This document shows positions 50,801-63,900 of a stretch of DNA of 64,000 nucleotides, piece by piece. Every line of letters starts with the position of its first letter. Position 1 is the stretch's first letter. The stretch is taken from assembly GCA_963691705.1 (NCBI GenBank), contig OY829543.1:51006564-51070563 (forward strand). The letters are read 5' to 3'. The notes below the pieces were generated by a model, which searched no databases, was not told the DNA's origin, and saw only the letters and a program-made list of their open reading frames with translations. The stretch is from Viola odorata. Its lineage: Eukaryota; Streptophyta; Magnoliopsida; Malpighiales; Violaceae. A program made the translations under genes and the position numbers.

Positions 50801-53800
50801 ACATGAGTCCAATCTATTGTCAAGATATTATTGACTCGGTATTGAATACTTGAATTTATCCTTTGTATTCTTGGTCATCATGCTTAGTTAGAAATATTTG
50901 ATATCAATCTTTAGTGCATATACCTCTCTTGTTTACGTAGTTTGCTCTTGAAAATCGTGGATATAATAAGTGGGACTACTTCTGAATAACTCTTGGACTG
51001 GCAAAGAGTTTTAGTGAGAGCAAGAAGATGACAAGTTTACATGACCTTGTTTCTGGTCCTATGTTAGTTGTGGAAGAGTGAATTTTGTGTTGGCAAGCTA
51101 ATGAGAGGTTAACTTTGTTAAAGTTAAGAAATGTGTTAATGGGTGCTAATGGAGTAAAAGTCTTGGTATCAATGATCATATACAACTATTATTGCCTATC
51201 ATGACATGACAGACAGATTCATGACAGCTGCTATTCTGCTACAAAGTGCAATTGCACTACGGCGCAGTTTTTGTGTTTTTGTCATCCTTTGACTGTTTTC
51301 CAAAAACCATATTCTTTGGCAGACTGAACTCCAAAATTATCTTATTTTGTGGAAGTTAGTACTTTCAAGGTATTTAGATTGAATTAGAAACATGTTTGAA
51401 GGTTGAGTAGATTGAATGATCACTGTTCTTTTGGCTCCAGGTATCAAACCAGTTAAACAGGTTGTATTTGAGGTTTCTGAAGCGAAACCCTGGATATGAT
51501 GGAAAGGTATTTTGGTTCATTAAATCAGCTCCACCTCTATACTGAGCTATAGCTCTTGATTTTAATCATATTGACTCAATATTGCTGCAACCTTGTTTAG
51601 GTTTCCTTGTATGGTCATTCTTTGGGAAGTGTCCTCTCGTATGACATCCTCTGCCATCAGGAGAGTCTGTGTTCCCCATTTCCGATGGATTGGATGTACC
51701 ACGATCAGCATAGGGATGAAGAATCTTCACTGGATACAAATAATCGTTCTCCTACATGTGACTCTTCAATCAGTCCAGTGCAGCTCAGCTCTGCCATAGT
51801 TGATGGGGCTAAGGATGACTTGGATGATCAAGAATTTATGAATGCGCAATCCCCTCCAGTAAATGGCGATACTGATGCTGGAAAATTTTCCACAATTTTA
51901 AGTTCACCTGTGTCAAATTCAGATGAAGCATTTGAAACAGCTGTGCACTCAAGGCGAAACATTGATCAAATGGTGGACCGTGAATCAGTTTATGACTCCA
52001 TCAATATGCTTTCTCAGGAAGGGGATCATTTATGTGATCCTTCAGGGACAGAGTTCGATGATTCAATTGGTATTTTGGAGAACAAGGAAACAGGAGGCTG
52101 CATGGTTATGAGCAACAAAGATGAAGAAATTAACTTGTTGAGGGAAGAGGTCTGTGTTTTCGGTAGATTGTTATTTGCAGAGTTAGCCAGAGAGTTTTTT
52201 CTATGAGTAAAAAGTTAATTTTCTGGGGAAATTATTGCCTAACTTTCCAGATTGATTCACTAAAAGCCAAAATAGCACAATTGGAATCAAATTGTGGCAG
52301 TGGAGATGTACATAGTCGCATGCAGCATGGTAACTAATTCCTTAATGAGTGTTTTATTTCCACTGACAGGAACCTTTAATGTGTTGACACTTGACACATA
52401 TGGCTATTGATGTCTTAAACAGAAAAGAGGGAAGCAGTTGAATCTGTACCAAAGCTACACATATCTGAGAGGCCATCATGTAGTGTAGATGATGCACAAA
52501 GGAGTTATACCCCTTACATAAAGTACACTAAACTTGAATTCAAGGTATAAGAGGATTCTTGCTTGTGTCTTTTCAACTATCTCTTACACTTGTTTCTATT
52601 TTGACATCCAAACCATTCAGGGGCATAATCATAAGCTCAAGATCTTTATGGATTGTTGGATGAGAACTGCAAATGACATCCGACAATGCCATCTGATGTG
52701 AATTTGATTTTTATATGTATCAGGTTGATACATTCTTTGCTGTTGGATCACCTCTTGGAGTCTTCCTTGCTCTTCGCAACATTCGTATTGGGATTGGTAA
52801 TACACTAACATTTTCTTCCAGAGGCTAAATCTTGATTATCAATAAATGTTTTGATGTCTATAAATGTTTTCTTGGCATAGTTTTTTATTTGGGATGTTTA
52901 ATGGATAGGATCTCCCTAATGGCTTTTCTCCAACTTAAGGCGAAAGCGCATATGCAAAGATAAAACTCTTTATTTACCATGTTTTGACATGCTTTTATCT
53001 TGTCATGAATCTGGGAACTTCGCTACACTGACAATATTCTTGTCCTTTTCTAATTGTAGCTAGTTGCAAGTATATTCTTATAGTAGCTTAACTGTTCTAA
53101 AATTTCATTTTTTAATAAAAAAACTTTTCTTGGTTGCTTTATATTCAATTGGACCAGCTCTCTTAGATGAATTTCCTTAATTGTGGTTTTGAATCTTTGC
53201 TCCCATTCCCTATCTTAGGTAAAGGGAAAGAATATTGGGAAGAGGAAAACATTTCTGAAGAGATGCCTGCTTGTCGTCAAATGTTCAACATTTTTCATCC
53301 ATATGACCCTGTTGCATATAGGTTTGGCTTTTCCATCACATTTAATTTGCTGAATTTTTCTACTTCACTTTTTGTTTGAATTATGAGGTATTCCCATGCA
53401 AAGTACTATTAAAGGACCATGTATGAATTTTGAATTTTGATAGCATCCTCCACAAACTGGGAAACATTGTAGTATAGCATCAGCCTTACCATTGACAATA
53501 TTTTAGCACACTTGTACTTATGCTTGTAGTATTCTCTTTTAACTTTTCCTTCGATTGGTAATCTCTTCATCTCGGATTACATTATTGAAACGCTTGTGTG
53601 AAATTTGTGCAGAGTTGAACCATTTGTCTGCAAAGATTATACCACCAAGCGTCCAGTGATTATTCCTTACCACAGAGGTGGTAGGAGGTTGCACATTGGG
53701 TTTCAGGTAAGTATTGTACATATGGTCAGGTGTTAATTAAATGGATATGTTCCTCCCTGTTGTCTCTTTATGTCTTTTTTTTTCCAGCCTCCAATGCTCA

Positions 53801-56800
53801 ATACTTGTTCTGTAGGAATTTACTGAAGATTTAGCTGCTCGTTCTCAGGCAATAATGCATCATATCCACTCTGTCAAGGTGGGGCCTGTGAGACTTATTA
53901 AAGTTAATTTGACTTTCTAAGATCTTGATAAGCTACAAATGTTTTCCCTCGTGTGCTTCCTTCAATAATGTTGTTGCTCTAAAAGGGAAAAAAGAACAAA
54001 AAAGTCTATGCTTTGTGACACCAGAGAGAATGAAGGAGAAGGGGAAGTGTTTTTATTTTCCTATTTTGGGTTACAGAGAGGGGAAGGGAAGTGGAACAAA
54101 ATGGAGCTATAGTTGACACATGGAGACATGCAGAACATAAATGTGTTTCATAATCAAGCACTTTTGTTTGGTTTGTTGGAGAAGTTAGAATTTGAACCCA
54201 AGACCTAACCCTTCATGCTTTGCAAGGGTACCAGTTGGAAGCTCATTGGGACAAAATTAAGGATTGCAGCTTCCTTTTCGAGTAAAGGTTTTTAACATAC
54301 CGTTAGATTCATGTTCCTCACTGTTATAAAATATTGGAACTATAGTTCTGACCAAAAGGTATAAAGATATTGTTGGAACGATTTTATCAAGTTTTAGCAA
54401 TCATTTTACCGCAACTAACTTCTTCAGAAACTTGGTTAATCTAAAATTCCCTTCGCTGCATTAACCTTTTTCCACATACACTTCGCCTCTACCTTCTGAA
54501 CTCTCAGACATCACTCTTGGGACTTGAGACTTCTCCTTATCTGTGTGCTCCGTACATGTAAAGTTCTTACTCCAGATTTCTTTGTAGCATCAAATTTCTC
54601 ATCTTCAAGGAGTTGTGATGCAAAACATGTAAAAACGATCATCAACTGTAAGATGCACGGATCTGTGGCAAAAATTACGCCTAATTCAGAAGTTAATGCA
54701 CAATACGGTCACTCAGATAGATATTGACACGTGGAGACATGCATAACATATGTATTTCATAATTAAGCTCCTGAGCTCCTACCTTAATTGTTCTTAATTT
54801 ATTCTATTCATAAGTTCCACTTTTGGTCTGAGTTAACTTGAATGAGTTGGCAAAAATTAGGTGTACCCTTTTAAGCAGTTTTTTTTTCTCCGATCTGTAT
54901 TTGAGGAAATTTTGTAGTTCTTCATTCTTTGCTATTTGAACAGGTTAAAGTGCTGACAATTTGCCAATCTAGAAATGCGGATGCTGTTGAAGGTAAGGAA
55001 AAAATTTATTCCTTTTAATTTATTCTATTCGTTGGATCTCCTTATATAACTGCCTTGGGTCCTTTGTTGCTGTCAACCACGCCATTCCCCCCCCCATTGC
55101 ATCATGTAAGAGAGATTTTAATTGCATCATTTCATTTCATGCACCAACACTTTACCGTACGTGTTTCAGAAGGAGAAGAGGATGGCCAAGGGAAGGAAGA
55201 GAGGACATATGGCTCAATAATGATGGAGATGCTGACCAGAGGTGACGGACGAATTGATCACATGCTTCAGGTGTGTAGTTGTGCTTTTGTGCCAATGTTT
55301 ACTCATGTTGGACATGGGGCGTCAATTGTGCATGTTTGATGCGTCTACAGTGCTCAAAACATGGGATTATTCCTGTTATAATTTCTGACTTCCTTTGCAG
55401 CAGGGTCCTCTTCCGATGAATGACCATCATTTATCAACTATCGTTTTAGTTTTAGATATGGAAATCTTCAATATCTGGAGTGGGAATTTACTGGGAAAGT
55501 TTATTATTTCTTGTTTTTGTTTACCCAAATAAGTAGTCTTTTTCTGACATCCACCTAATTTTGTCTTTTAAGATGTTACCTAGCAAGAGATAGTACATGA
55601 GACAATTATATTTGTAATTATGCAAGCTTGTTGGGATTTGGGGATGTGTGCCTCCACGTGTTAGTTCTGGTATAGGAACTATGAAGCCAATGTCATAATC
55701 TATTTTTTGTTATTACAGCTATTTTCGTCTACCATAAATATCAATGTGTATATTACTTTTTTTCCTCCTAACATGAGTTCACATGTTGATCTAACAGGAC
55801 AAAACATTTGAGCATCCATATCTTCAAGCCATTGGAGCACATACGTAAGTGCTTTGTCCTTGGAGATTACCTATTCTTAGTAAATGTGGCATGGTTTTTA
55901 TTTCGTTTTCCATTTGCAATTTTGCCTTGTTACCTGTCACACGTGTTTGTGGTCATCTTCTGTTAATGAAGAAGCATGTGTTTTCTTCTCTCTTTTGGCT
56001 GCAGTCACATGCAAACCCTAATATCCAACAATTGGGGATGTTTTGGTTCTGTTTCTATGATGTTTAGTTCCCAATCTGCTTGGTCGAGTTGAGTATGTTC
56101 TGTTTCTGTAAAGTTCTGTTGTAGAGGTAGAATTCCCTTTTGCTTGTTTCTCTTGGCAACTTGCATGCGGCGTGCATCCTAACTTATGTGCCATAGGGGT
56201 TTCCTGGAAGTGGGGTGGTTGAGGCCACTGTATGACTTTCAGCTAAAGGGATGTGGTGGCCAAATTTTTGTTCATTTGTGCCAAGGTGCTGATGTGTAAC
56301 AGGGGAGCTAGGAGACTATGGCGGAGGGGAGGTGTGATAGAGGATAGTCAATTCGTTATAAAATCAAAAAGTTATTAGTGTTGTTAGTATGTTATGATGA
56401 CTCCAGGGGGCAATGTAGTCGGCCTAATACTAGGCGTGCAGTTAGTTTGACTTGGAGCACGATTTTCTTTCATGTCGAAGTGAAGCAAGAGGCTAGGATA
56501 CACTAAAATGGTTAGTTATTTGGATAGGAATATAACCGTACCGTAGTAGTTAAATCTACGGCTTGCCTTATGCCTTCGAGCAATGGATTGTGCTGAAATA
56601 ATAAAGTACAAGTAGACCTATACTAATTTAAGTGTTGCCTGCCTTCTGCTGTCGTGTGATTGGATATGTTGGGATTGTTTGGTGTGGGATGTCTTATTGG
56701 TTTGTGAGGTTAGTCTGCTTTCATTGAAAAGTGAAAGGTATTTGTCTAAAAGTTGATTCGATATAAGCTGTGGTGGGTTTACTCCCTCTGGTTTGTTGAA

Positions 56801-57290
56801 AGTATAACATCCTGGTGTAGTCTATTGTATATCTATTGGAGGTATTTAGCCTGTTGTCTTTCGTGTAACTGCATCAGTTATTGGACAACTATACTAAATT
56901 AATATCAATTGCGGACTGGAACTTCTACTATGATGTCAAATTATTTGCACTTGCCTTTGTTGTTGTGCATTAAAATACTAATTATTTTCATTTGGTTTGT
57001 TACTTTTATCAACTTCGGAGTGTCTTTTCTGTGGTATGTATGTATTCAGGAACTACTGGAGGGACTATGATACTGCGCTCTTCATTTTGAAACACCTGTA
57101 TAGAGATACACCTGCAGATGGCAACTCACCCAAGGATTCTAGTCAAGGCACCTCAAAAGATGAAATAAGGTCATCGGGGTGGTCTAATCAAAGAGAGATT
57201 GCTGAGGAGGAACTTCCTTTAACATTTTCCGACAGTATGATGGTTAGAAACTTCTCAAGGAAAGCTAAGAGGTTTGTACCCAAGACTTAG
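44865..57290 (+). CDS. SGR2: SGR2-like phospholipase (DDHD / PA-PLA1 family)
   Basis: Homologue of Arabidopsis SHOOT GRAVITROPISM 2, a phospholipase-A1-like protein of vacuolar membranes needed for amyloplast sedimentation in shoot endodermis. Exons: 44865-45066, 45479-45579, 45921-46115, 46962-47117, 47366-47437, 47533-47685, 48248-48298, 49365-49535, 50689-50838, 51441-51506, 51601-52149, 52251-52329, 52423-52544, 52724-52796, 53219-53321, 53613-53706, 53816-53878, 54944-54992, 55170-55270, 55798-55844, 57050-57290. This gives 945 residues, all phases closing. The lipase elbow GHSLGS puts the nucleophile at about Ser446. Residues 460-640 are a low-complexity linker ending in a coiled coil (EINLLREEIDSLKAKIAQLE). 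The DDHD domain begins at VDTFFAVGSPLG (about 690) and includes FHPYDPVAYR and AIGAHTNYWRDYDTALF. N-terminal DVRWYF and SCWWKEF are WWE-like family signatures. There is no lesion. Confidence 0.96.
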
Positions 57291-58258
57291 TGCTGGTGGA
57301 TGTCTCGAGTACTTGTATCCCACGTCTTAAGTAACTGTAGCTGCATATAACAACACTTGGAGCATACTTGCTAGTTTTTTTGTTTCTCAAGGTGCATTCT
57401 AAAGATGTTCAGTATTTGGTTGTTCGGGGTAGCATTCTTCGATGAATGAACGAGAGAAGTTTCGAAGAATGTGGTTGTTGCATACGGGAATGCTGATTAT
57501 AGAGTATAGGGTAGTGACCCAAATGTAGTCACACTCAGCGTGTGCCGTTTTCTTTCTTAGTTTTTTGTTGTTGTCAAAGAAGAAATGTAGGCTTGTAACA
57601 TAAGTTAGCAAGTTGTATGTCGAGAAAAGAATTAGAAAGTTGTACATATGTATAGTCTTATGAAATCTGGAATTGTAGCTGTTCTTGACTTCTTGTAGTT
57701 TAGAGGCGCATTTTGTGGTTTGCATAACTGGCAGGTTGCAGCTTTTGATATCTTCATAGTATTTGCAGCGTGCCTTGGTGCATTCTCTCAAGCCATACTA
57801 ATCAACTGATTTACTATGAAGATATAGAGATTAATTTTTGGTCTGTGTTATAAAACTTTGTTTAATTTGGTGTCTGTGGTGTAGAATTTTTTGTTAATTT
57901 AGTTCTTGAGTAGGTTGCTACCGGCTGAAAGTGATGACGTGTTGATAAATGTTCATGTGTGAACTAACAATTTTTTTCCTTTTTATGAGGCCAATTTGGC
58001 CAAAATAATGGCAAGTATAGTGCAAAAAAAAAACACTAACTAAAACTAAGTAAATAAAAAAGTAAAGGACATGTTACTGATTTTGGAGATCTCCTCACCC
58101 TCTTCACTTTGTGTTCATATAAATTTTTGAGGCTGAAAAGAAAGTTGAAGGGCAGTTTGGTATTGTTTTTCAGACATTTTCTTTTGTATTATACATGATA
58201 TAATGGTCAAAATTACTTTTGATAAAAAAATTAAATTTGATGTTTTTACCGAAAATTA
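57291..58258. other. 3' flank of the SGR2-like gene
   Basis: Probable 3' UTR to about 57830, then AT-rich spacer up to the second Mutator-like element. Minus-strand frame 57399-57791 is a chance reading of UTR sequence. No gene was seen. Confidence 0.55.
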
Positions 58259-58267
58259 TTTTAACTT

Positions 58268-59772
58268 CGGCAAAAAGAGGTTAGAGGATCCTGGATTCTG
58301 ACGTTTTATTTAATGGGAACCATAAATTATTTTTTTTATTTAATCACATTCCTAACCTATTTCATTTTGTTTAATCACAACTCTACCGTCACGTTTCGCT
58401 AATGTGACACCGTTATGTGCCACGTCATGTACTTATTCGATGTCACGTCATCAAACCACATCAACAACTTACTACATCGTCCCTGCCACGTCAACAAGAC
58501 ACTTTTTCATTTTCCTTTCATTTTCTTCTTTTTTTCCTTCTTCTTCCTCCCTGATAACCAAAGTTCTCATCCTAAAAAAAGAAAATTATTAAAAATACAA
58601 ACTTCCATCTCTAGCCTTCCACCGAAATTAAAAACCAATCCTTTTCACCCAGCCACGGGCGCCACCGCAGGCTTCACCTTCGGCGGTCTGCCTCTCCCTC
58701 TTGGCGCGCCACCCGCCGGAATGGCAGCTTGAGCACAACAACAACGACTTTCACCCTTCTCCGCTTTCTTTTCTTTTCTTCCTTCTTTTACAATAGCAAA
58801 CACAACGACAACGACTACCAAACCCAAAACTCAAACAACCGTACCAAATCTCTTCCCTCATCTCTTGCAAATCAAATACAAACAAGCAGCAAACCGGCGA
58901 CAAGCACCGACGAGAAAAGAAGAAGAAACACAGAAAAGAAAGAAGAACGCAAGAGGAAAGAAATGAAAAATGCAGTGATAATGAAAGTGCAAGAGGTGAG
59001 AAATTACTCTCTTTTTTGTGCTGTGTAGATGTGGGGGTTGATTGGGTGAAGTTGATTTGGGTTTAATTGGGCTGGGTTTGGGTTTGGTTTTGCGGTGAGG
59101 TGTGAGGTTTAATTTAATGGTGATGGTGGGTGTTTGCGAGGGTGATTGTGGCGGAGGAGAATGAGGCGAGGTGATTTTGGATAGAATTAATTTGGACTTG
59201 TTGAGGCGATGAATTTTACAGATTGGGTTGAATTAATTGCAGATGGATTGTTTGAAAATTGCAGGGGATTTAAAATTGGAATGGAGGTTAGGGTATTGAG
59301 GAAAGTTGCTGGCGTGGACGGACGATGAGGGAGAGGAGGTGTTGGTCGGATCTGGTGTGATGGGAGATGAGTTTGGTGGTTGGCCGGAGGGCGGATGGGT
59401 GGATGGTTGGTTTGGATTGTGGCAGTGAGGTTGGGTTTGTATCTAGGTTTGATGGTTGAAAGAGATGAAGGTTAGGGTTGTCGTTTGAGATCAGCGAGGA
59501 AGAAGAAGGAAAAAAAGAAAAGAAAATGAAAGAAAAAAAGTGTCTTGTTGACGTGGCAGGGGTGATGTGGCAAGTTGCTGACATGTCTTGCTGACGTGGC
59601 ATCGAGTAAGTACATGACGTGGCAGATAATGGTGCCACATCAGCGAAACGTGACGGTAGGGTTGTAATTAAACAAAATGAAATAGATCAAGGATGTGATT
59701 AAATAAAAAAATAATTTATGGTTTCCATTAAATAAAACGTCAGAGTCCAGGGTCCTCTAACCTCTTTTTGCC
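58268..59772. mobile_element. non-autonomous Mutator-like element B (long TIR)
   Basis: About 1.5 kb flanked by a perfect 9-bp target duplication TTTTAACTT (58259-58267 and 59773-59781). The ends (C)GGCAAAAAGAGG and CCTCTTTTTGCC open into terminal inverted repeats of about 290 bp that include ACGTTTTATTTAATGG, a CGTCACGTTTCGCT block, several GCCACGTCA/TGACGTGGC copies, and TTTCATTTTCTT. The interior carries a GC-richer stretch near 58640-58730 (open frame ending PLGAPPAGMAA) that might be captured host DNA, and a G/T-rich right half. There is no transposase. Layout matches element A at 19619-20767. Confidence 0.85.
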
Positions 59773-59781
59773 TTTTAACTT

Positions 59782-60917
59782 TTATATCAAATTTTGAAGC
59801 AAACAAGCCCGAAGTGATTATTTTTTAATGATAATCAAAGTGAATGATTTACTATGAATAATTTTAAATATATTTATTTTAGTTTTACTAGTCCTCACTC
59901 TCTTGTAACGTTATACTTTTATATGTAATTATTATTTTTAATCAATTTTCATCAAACGATCTATAATTCTCTTCGTTGACGAATACTCTTTTTCCAAAAG
60001 AAAATAAATAATGTATTTATTTCTTGACGTTTTTTTGGACGGATAATTTGCTAGCAGTCATAATGTAAAAAAAATGTAAAAAGTTATAAAAATTGAAAGA
60101 AAAATACTACGTGGAGCTCTCGTTAATAACAAATTGAAGAAATAAACTAAGAAAGAAATACCTCTTAACAAATATTAACATTATAATCATATTGTAAAAT
60201 TTCTCTTAAAGTTTCTTTTTGTGTTCTTACTTCTTAGTTATTGAATGAGTAATTTTGACGGACGTTGTGTAGGACTTGCACTATGGTGTCCTTTGAGGTT
60301 CTGGTTCTAGCTCAGGAAGCTAGTTTCCAGAACCCAAAAGCCAAAGTTGCCTCTAAACCAATAAATTGGCCACTTTTGGAGAAGCTCCAAATTGGAGCTT
60401 CCAACAAAAGCTCGAGCTTTTGCTCTCTCTCTCTTTTCATTTTAATTTCATTTTTTAACTTTATATAATAGATCAAAATAAATTAAAAACTAGCACAATA
60501 AAATCTACATCTCAAGATAAGTAATTCTAGATCCACTTTTTCTATTTTTATTAATTTTTTAAAAATAGATTTTATACCATTTAATTATTTTTTTCAATTA
60601 TTTATTTAAAAATATATATAAAGATATTAAAAAAAATTAATTATAACACTTGAAATAAATTATATCCTTTATGGTCATTTTACATCCAAACTATAGTTTT
60701 GAAAAATTATTTTACCAAACACTTCAGATATCTTACAGCACTTTTAAAAAATATTTATCAAACAGCATACTATTTTTCCCAAAAGTGATGTTCGCACAAG
60801 TTCTTCCCCAAGTAGAACCGAAACGCCATGTTTGGTTGGAACTTGGAAGGAAAACTGGGGTAGAAAATAGGAACCAGGAAGGAAGGAAAATGGGAAGAAG
60901 TACTAGAAGCTCCACAA
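59782..60917. other. spacer upstream of the resistance gene
   Basis: AT-rich. Contains a small imperfect palindrome around 60370-60420 (GAAGCTCCAAATTGGAGCTTC) and, at 60660-60830, a stretch with ACCAAACACTTCAG and AACGCCATGTTTGG, resembling decayed ends of a hAT-type MITE. The promoter of the TIR-NBS-LRR gene should lie in the last few hundred bases. No gene was identified. Confidence 0.45.
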
Positions 60918-63900
60918 ATGGCTTCCACAAGCACTCACACGCATACCCACATCGAGTGCTCGTCACTCTCTCCCCTCCCTCCGTGGACATACGACGTCTT
61001 CCTAAGTTTCAGAGGAGAAGATACCCGACAAGGCTTCGTCGATCATCTGTATGCTGCTCTGACCCGGACCGGGATCGTTACTTTCAAGGATGACCGGAGA
61101 CTCGAGAGAGGCAAAGAGATCGCGCCGGAGCTCTTGAAAGCTATTGAGGATTCCAGATTCGCCGTCGTCGTCATCTCCGAGAACTACGCAAATTCATCTT
61201 GGTGCTTGGATGAGCTGGCTAAGATTGTTGAGTGCAGCAGCAGTCATCAGATGGGTCAAACCATCCTTCCAATCTTCTATGGTGTTGACCCATCGGATGT
61301 GAGGAAACAGAAGGGAAGCTTTGCGGAGGCGTTTGGGAAGCACGAAGAGGATGATAATAGTAAAAGAAAGGTGGAAAATTGGAGATCAGTACTGACGAAA
61401 TTGGGCAATCTGTCTGGGTGGACTTCTGACAACAGGTTAATCTTTTTCTTGATTCCGATTTGCTTCTTTTGTTGTCTCATCAATTTGCATTCAAATTATA
61501 CCTAAATTGGTTTGTTGATGGCAGTGAATTTGTATCATTAGTTGCGATTTTGAATGTTTTTTCCATTTGATTCTTGTGTATAGGAACGAGACCGAAATAA
61601 TTAAAGAAATTCTGGAAATGGTGTGGCAAAAGTTGAGTCATACATTGCCCAGTATTAGCAGAGACTTAGTTCGAATGGATTCTCACGTGAAAAAAATGAA
61701 TGCAGTTTTTGGTGAAGGATTAGATGATGTTCGCCTCATAGGCATTTGTGGTATGGGTGGGAAGGGCAAAACTACAGTTGCTAGAGTTTATCACGATAGG
61801 GTCGGTTGGCAGTTTGAAGGCAGATGTTTTCTAGATGTTAAACAAGTTTTTGAGAAACATGGACCACTTTGTTTACAAGAACAGCTCCTTTCTCAAGTCT
61901 TACGGGAACAAGATATAAAGATATGGGATGTTCAAAGAGGAATCTTTGAGATTAAGAGAAGATTGCAACACAAAAAGATACTTGTAGTCCTCGATAATGT
62001 GGATAACTTGAAGCAGTTGGAAGCATTGGCTGTAGATCTTGCTTGGTTTTATTCCGGCAGTCGAATAATCATCACAAGCAGAGATAGACATTTATTGAAA
62101 AGTGTTGGGGTAGACACAGTATATGAAGTAGCAGGTCTAAATGACAATGATGCTCTTATGTTATTTAGTTGGAAAGCTTTCAAACAAGACCAACCTACAA
62201 AGGATTATGTGCAGCTGTCTAGGTGTGTTGTGGGTTATGCAAATGGTCTTCCTTTAGCTCTTGAAGTTTTAGGCTCTTTTTTACATGGGAGAAGCTTAAT
62301 TGTATGGGAAAGTGCAATTGCTAGACTGAATGAGATTCCCAGTAAGGAAATTCTAGATGTGCTTCAAGTAAGTTATGATGGGCTTGAGGAGTCAGAGAAA
62401 AAAATATTTCTAGATATCGCATGCTTTTTTAAGGAGATGGACAAAGATCGCGTGACAAGAATACTTAATAGCTGTGGCTTCTATGCAGATATAGGAATGC
62501 AAGTTCTCATTGATAAATCTCTCATTAGTGTTTCAGAAAATATAATACAAATCCATGATATGTTGCAAACAATGGGTAAGGAAATTGTTCGCCGAGAGTC
62601 CCCTGAGGAGCCAGGAAAACGCAGTAGATTATGGGTGAAGGATGATATCTTTCATGTTCTGGTAGAGAACACGGTGAGTATTTTTTCTACAAAATTCAGA
62701 AAGCTACTTGAACTGTCACTAAAGTGTACAGTTCACACTACACCCTGGAGTCTCGATTCCATATTTTTGTTCTTTTCACTCGTCTTTTGCCTTTGGTTGT
62801 TTAGGGAGGAGCAGAAATACAAGGAATTTTCTTAGAACTACTTGAAGTAGAAGAGACAAAACGAAATGTGGAGGCTTTGACAAAATTAACCAAACTGCGC
62901 CTGCTTAAAATTGATAATGTGCATCTCATCCAAGGACCTAGATGTCTTTCCAGTGAGCTGCGGTTTCTACACTGGCATGGATACCCTTCTAAATCTTTGC
63001 CAACACCTTTTCAGTTGGATAACATCTGTGAACTTGAACTGTGTTACAGTCGTATCCAAAGCCTTTGGGATGGAATTAAGGTAAGATCATAAATTTGAAC
63101 TTTGTAGCATTTGCTCTTCTTTTTTTTCCTCAAAAAAGATGGTGCATGTGATCTATTCTGACCTTTGATTGGTAAATTCTTTTCCTTTTTTTTTGTGACT
63201 CCAGATTTTGAAGGAATTAAGAGTCATTAATCTTAGCCACTCCCAATACCTAACCAAGACTCCAGATTTCACTGGCATTCCAAATCTTGAGGAGCTGGTT
63301 CTTGTCGGTTGTACAAGGTTGTTTGAGGTCCATCCATCAATTGGACTTCTGAAAAAGCTCATTTATTTGAACTTACGAGATTGCAAAAGCCTTCAAAGTC
63401 TTCCAAGCAGCTTAACTTATGTAAAATCTCTCAAAACAGTAGATATTGCTGGCTGTTGTAAAATTGCAGATGTGCCGGGCAATTTCGGGGAATTAGAATG
63501 TTTGGAGAGCCTTGATGTCAGTGGAACTGCTATTAAACAGCCTCCAATGTCCATTTTTCTTTTAAAGAATCTCAAAGAACTCTCTTTCCGTGGATGCAAA
63601 GGAGACCCAAGCAACTGGTTAACAAGGTTTTCCTCATATTTTGGGCCTATTCCTTTAATGCCCAGAAAAAGTGCCAATCCCATGGGTTTGGTGTTGCCAT
63701 CTATGCAAGGCCTGCATTCTTTGACAAAGCTGGATCTTAGTTACTGTAGTTTAGTGGAAGGAGCATTACCGGATGATGTTGGATACATATCTTCATTGCA
63801 GTCTTTAAATCTAAGTGGCAATGATTTTATCTCGCTCCCGAGAAGTATCAGTCAACTTTCTGGCCTCGATTATCTTTTCTTGGACGATTGCAAGTTGCTT

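Noticed and set aside
56779..56795. CTCCCTCTGGTTTG in intron 20 of the SGR2-like gene as a MITE end
   Set aside because: No matching inverted end and no TA-flanked partner nearby.
58404..59028. Plus-strand frames in Mutator-like element B
   Set aside because: They run across the terminal repeat and pyrimidine-rich tract; only the small GC-rich island merits a note.
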